Source of the DNA: Gremmenia infestans
Taxonomy: Eukaryota; Ascomycota; Leotiomycetes; Helotiales; Hamatocanthoscyphaceae
Assembly: GCA_032629725.1 (NCBI GenBank)
Contig: JAFEVB010000008.1
Coordinates: 1,116,001 to 1,180,000 of the forward strand
Length of the DNA stretch: 64,000 nt
Direction of reading: 5' to 3'
The position numbers and the translations under genes are program-made. The notes below the pieces were generated by a model. It was not told the origin of the DNA. It ran no database searches and saw nothing but the letters and a program-made list of their open reading frames with translations. Shown here piece after piece: positions 60,734-64,000 of this stretch. The first letter of the stretch is position 1; each line of letters starts with the position of its first letter.

Positions 60734-61563
60734 AACCAAAGATAGCTTCCGCAGAACCTTAGGTGATTAGGATTTGTAGAATAATGATATATGTACTTGC
60801 TAGCATTGCGGCGGCGTTCCCGGAGCGGGTACTGGCGTGTGGGTGGGGTTGGGTTGGGTTGGTCAGGTGCCGTCGAGACGCATTAACGGTCCACCTGAGC
60901 GATGCTTTGCAAAAACCAATAGAAACCTTTGGTCATGGATACAAATAGTACAGGTTATATAGCAAATGCTTTATGACTATTTTGTCGCATGCCATTTAAA
61001 AGGTTCCTCGATTCTGTACCGGTATATGTGGATTGTGAATTCAAGAGACTAATGGCATGCATATCAGTCCGCTAAAGGCAATCGGATTTCTAGATAAATT
61101 AATATAGATTTGTAGAAATGACTGAGTTTTTATTTGTTCCGGTTCATTGGTGAATCTAGAGGGATCCACAGGTTAACCACACGATCTATAAATGAACTAG
61201 GTTATATATGAATCCAGTTCACTCGTAAATCCTAGCTTAGAATCACCAGTGGACTTGTGACATTCATGAATTCCCTAGATTCACAAATGAGTCGGAACAT
61301 ACGAAGTATAAGCTGAGTTTATTCAAGGGGTTTTATTCATGTTCATATCCGGAATTATTTCCTATTGGACTTTATCATTAACCCTGTATTGCGCTAACCC
61401 AGCAGAGCCTAGTATTTTTGTCCAACTGTGCTTCATCTCCCTGATCGATTTTCCCCCATTCCCCGTTCCTCCACTTCTCACAACACGACAATTGCACCTT
61501 GCTGGAGTCCATATCAGTAAAGTCTAGCCAGCCTTTTAAAATCCAATACTTCAAATCGCAATC
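60734..61563. other. Intergenic with a palindromic element
   Basis: These 830 bp contain a G-rich tract (60841-60858) and a 165-bp palindromic element (61135-61299). The rest is AT-rich and without protein-like frames. Confidence 0.6.
61135..61299. repeat. 165-bp element with 28-bp terminal inverted repeats
   Basis: The left end TGTTCCGGTTCATTGGTGAA pairs with the reverse complement of the right end, TGTTCCGACTCATTTGTGAA, and both continue with TCTAGGGA-type sequence. A partial third copy of the arm (AGTTCACTCGTAAATCCTAG) lies inside at about 61216. It is unrelated to copies A-D. CTGAGTTTTTATT and CTGAGTTTATTC flank it. I infer a second MITE-like family, with one copy here. Confidence 0.7.
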
Positions 61564-62370
61564 ATGCCCGGCGTCCGTAAGTCAACCCAAATCCCCCTCT
61601 CCTCTAGTAGTGCTCTTATCGGACGGCCGGTCCAACGCGCCTCGGAACACTACTAGGCACAAGTCTCACGGAAGTCTTGTTGCACAACACTTCCTTGATA
61701 TGCCGTCCATGTGTTCGCAGACGTTCAGGTAATCTTGCTAACGTTTTTTTTCATTGACAGCACCAAAGGCTCTCGAAAATCTGAAGAACAAACTAAAGAG
61801 TTTGTTCAAGAAGAAGGACAAGAAGACCGCGGAAAAGAAGCCTGAGGAAGCCAAGCCAACACCCGCAGAGACTCCTGCCGCTACAGCTACAGAGACTCCT
61901 GCCCCAGCTCCTGCTTCAACAGAGCCGGCTCCAGCTGGTAAGTCAGAGCATCCGGAACATTCGGAGTGGTCGTGTGACTCCATGCTTATCTCACCGTGGG
62001 CTAACGATTATCCTATCTAGCTGCGGCCGAAGCCAAGCCTGCCGAGCCTGTTGCCGCAACTGAACCAGTTGTTGAACCGGCCGTTGAAGCCCCAAAGACC
62101 GAAGCTCCAGCCGCTGAGACTCCAGGTATGCTACTACTTTTTCACCTACAAAATTATACCCCGCTCAGGACTCGACTTGAGTTCGTTCTGTTGCTATAAC
62201 GTGTCGCGCAGTTGTGATGAGAAAACATAAATTGCAGCAAACCAAGCATAGAAATCATAAAGAGCCTTGGCTAACTATTTGTAGCCCCAACCCCTGCTGC
62301 GCCTGAGTCTGCCGTCGAAAAGAAGGAAGAAGTTCCAGCCGCAGCTCCTGCTCCCGTGGCAGCTGCATAA
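61564..62370 (+). CDS. Small Ala/Pro/Glu-rich protein, unknown
   Basis: Exons 61564-61576, 61761-61937, 62021-62125 and 62285-62370 give 126 residues. The first exon has just 13 nt (MPGV plus one base). The N-terminus PPKALENLKNKLKSLFKKKD is a basic amphipathic helix, possibly membrane- or nucleic-acid-binding. The rest is low-complexity Ala/Pro/Glu/Thr/Val (ETPAATATETPAPAPAS). All introns have GT-AG ends in matching phases, and the codon pattern is uniform across exons, which supports a real gene. The introns (83-184 nt) are long for this window. No family is recognised; similar small acidic proteins in fungi are often abundant but uncharacterised. Confidence 0.7.
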
Positions 62371-63860
62371 ATAACTCCAATTCATATTTTATGGACCTTG
62401 AGAGCACGGACTGATCTGTTTTTATGGGGGGAGTCGTATGTGGTGAAGAGTTAATGGCATTGGAATGGAGTAGTATGTTGAATGGTGGCCTATGTTTCTG
62501 CTAATACCCTGGATCTGTTTGACGGCTAGTTATGATGATCTGATACCCCGATATACCCGTCAGTCTAACTGAGCCTCAATTGATCATATCTTCTAAACCT
62601 TCCCGCCTCCTGTTATCCGTGATCCCAAATCGCTATGCGCAATAATTATTCCATATCTGGAAAGCAGGGTACGTGTTCACCAACATTTCAAAAAGGCGAA
62701 ATACCGTTGTCCGAATGACATGGAAAGACTACAACATTAATCTGCAGGAGCATGCAGGCCCACTGCTACTCGAGATAAGACTTGGAGCATCTTCCGAGGC
62801 CCATTCAAGAATTTACCACGTGCCGAATTTTGCAATTCGTCGCAGCTCCAACATTACCCAACCACCATCATATCTGCAACTGATTTGTTCCCTGATGAAC
62901 CATCTCCATGATCAAGCAGTGTGGGTTCTTAGATAGTTTTCTAACTCCCTCGTGGATTTCGAACGAATAGAGTCTGGTGGAAAATTACCGTATACTAGGC
63001 GTATAGTAATGTTTGCTAGCGTTGCAGGCAGTGTGGTTTTACATCCACCTCATACTAATGTTGCGTCTTATTAGTTGGCATTTATCCGGGCTATAAGAAC
63101 ACCTGTTATCATCTTCCAATTGTGAGTTTGCACTTCCATTTGGATGCTGGGACAAAGAAAAGGGGCTTAGTCGGCTATTTCCCCCTTGAGCAATCTCACC
63201 TCTTCTGGTATGTTGATCACCGATACATATTATCTACATAAGGCAACTGTTAAAACAGTATTGGTCAATTGATTGGCTTGTTTGCTTTAGTACATGCCTA
63301 TACTACATTTCGTACTGTGGTGTTTGACTGCCCTTTCCACGCATTATCCGATCTTGAAGTCCAGCTTGAAATCAACATCAGATGTCTCCATGGCTGGGGA
63401 AGAGCTACCGCACGATCAAGATATGGTGCTATGAGCCCGAAGACCAAGCTCGAATACTACTAAATCGAAGTATTTCAGGCTTTAGTATATGTTTTTGACC
63501 CGAAGTCAGAACTTTGTGCTAATAGTCTATACCCAGCAGCAATTTAGAAAGTAGAATTTTGCGGTTTGGGAAAGCTCCTGTATTTGGGGTAGCATTGATA
63601 GCTTTGAGTTGACAAAATCTGGTTATGGAACCGGATATTCAATCCAACGCTGTTATATCCGGCCTCTCAACTCCTTGTTTTAGTGTTGACGAGAAGTTGC
63701 ACATTAGCTGCCATCGAATAGTGGGGCTGGAGGAGTAAAGAGCTGCTCTGGGCGGTGAACCAGATCCCTGCAAAATAGCGGCAGAATTTCTAAACCACAA
63801 TCACACACCTCTTCATCTTGACCGCAAACACAACCTCCTACACTCTTTACATATTCAGTC
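62371..63860. other. Intergenic, no gene supported
   Basis: These 1.49 kb have short frames only (for example 62673-62936, without a recognisable domain). No RNA gene or repeat from the families above is seen. The last few hundred bases are probably the promoter of the WBP11-like gene. Confidence 0.5.
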
Positions 63861-64000
63861 ATGCCTAAAGAAAAAAGCGTCAATCCTGCGCAAGCCCAGC
63901 GTAAAGCCGACAAGGCAAAAGCAATAAAGAAAGGTACGATACCCTCCTCTTCCGTCCCAGCAGCTAGTAACAAATACTCTCTACAGGCAAAACAGAAGCC
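63861..64000 (+). CDS. WBP11-like splicing protein, 5' part only
   Basis: The gene is cut by the window end. Exon 1 (63861-63933) encodes MPKEKSVNPAQAQRKADKAK followed by AIKK; a 53-nt intron (63934-63986) leads to GKTEA. This resembles the Lys-rich, Ala/Gln-containing start of the Wbp11 N-terminal domain, in which an NPxxQxRK-type motif recurs in animals and fungi. Wbp11 proteins are spliceosome-associated and bind WW domains through Pro-rich tails. Only 29 residues are visible, so the call rests on a short motif. Confidence 0.6.
   Translation, partial: MPKEKSVNPAQAQRKADKAKAIKKGTIPSSSVPAASNKYSLQAKQK

Noticed and set aside
62673..62936. 87-codon frame in the last intergenic region
   Set aside because: No good start context, no domain, and no partner exon.
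1..64000. CRISPR arrays, bacterial operons or prophage
   Set aside because: The window is eukaryotic; no regularly spaced repeats or phage genes are present.

Overview
The window is nuclear DNA from a filamentous ascomycete (Pezizomycotina). The signs are many spliceosomal introns of 45-60 nt (GTRNGT donor, CTAAC/CTGAC-like branch, YAG acceptor), a compact gene layout on both strands, and proteins of the filamentous-fungal type: an E1-alpha of branched-chain keto-acid dehydrogenase (absent from budding yeast), a 2593-residue Ira/neurofibromin, and Rat1 with a zinc knuckle. A helotialean or other leotiomycete is plausible, but the sequence alone does not prove it. I rebuilt exon structures by hand; every multi-exon model closes in frame.

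Layout, left to right: 1-2.4 kb without a clear gene; PPS1 dual-specificity phosphatase (+); a short-chain dehydrogenase (+); BCKDH E1-alpha (+), convergent with a CUE/DUF1771/Smr protein (-); UFD4/TRIP12 HECT ligase (-); a 2.4 kb gap; NMN adenylyltransferase in ten exons (+); NPC1/NCR1 sterol transporter (+); about 3 kb with only one small possible gene; a glycine-zipper-like hypothetical protein (+); USO1/p115 tether (-), divergent from RAT1 (+); IRA/neurofibromin RasGAP in sixteen exons (+); a coiled-coil hypothetical protein (-); an aldo-keto reductase in seven exons (-); DOM34/Pelota (+); an in-frame fusion of a short-chain dehydrogenase with a polysaccharide deacetylase (+); an AT-hook coiled-coil hypothetical protein (-), divergent from an RRD1-type PP2A activator (+); a small Ala/Pro/Glu-rich protein (+); and the 5' end of a WBP11-like splicing protein (+) cut by the window edge.

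Most genes are unrelated housekeeping functions: RNA 5'-3' decay, ribosome rescue, ubiquitin ligation, ER-Golgi tethering, sterol transport, NAD synthesis, Ras down-regulation and phosphatase control. There is no biosynthetic cluster, CRISPR array or convincing tRNA. The Smr protein and DOM34 both belong to no-go/ribosome-rescue biology but lie 42 kb apart.

The least expected structure is non-coding. A family of short imperfect palindromes (75-81 bp core, AGAAAAAGCGGCAC-type ends) occurs four times, near 970, 37.4, 51.5 and 54.3 kb. Two copies lie inside introns (aldo-keto reductase and the fusion gene), and two carry a second outer pair of inverted arms. A different 165-bp palindromic element lies at 61.1 kb. 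Other points are the SDR-deacetylase fusion, a degenerate second phosphatase loop in PPS1, micro-exons of 4 and 11 nt, and four stop-free introns whose length is a multiple of three.
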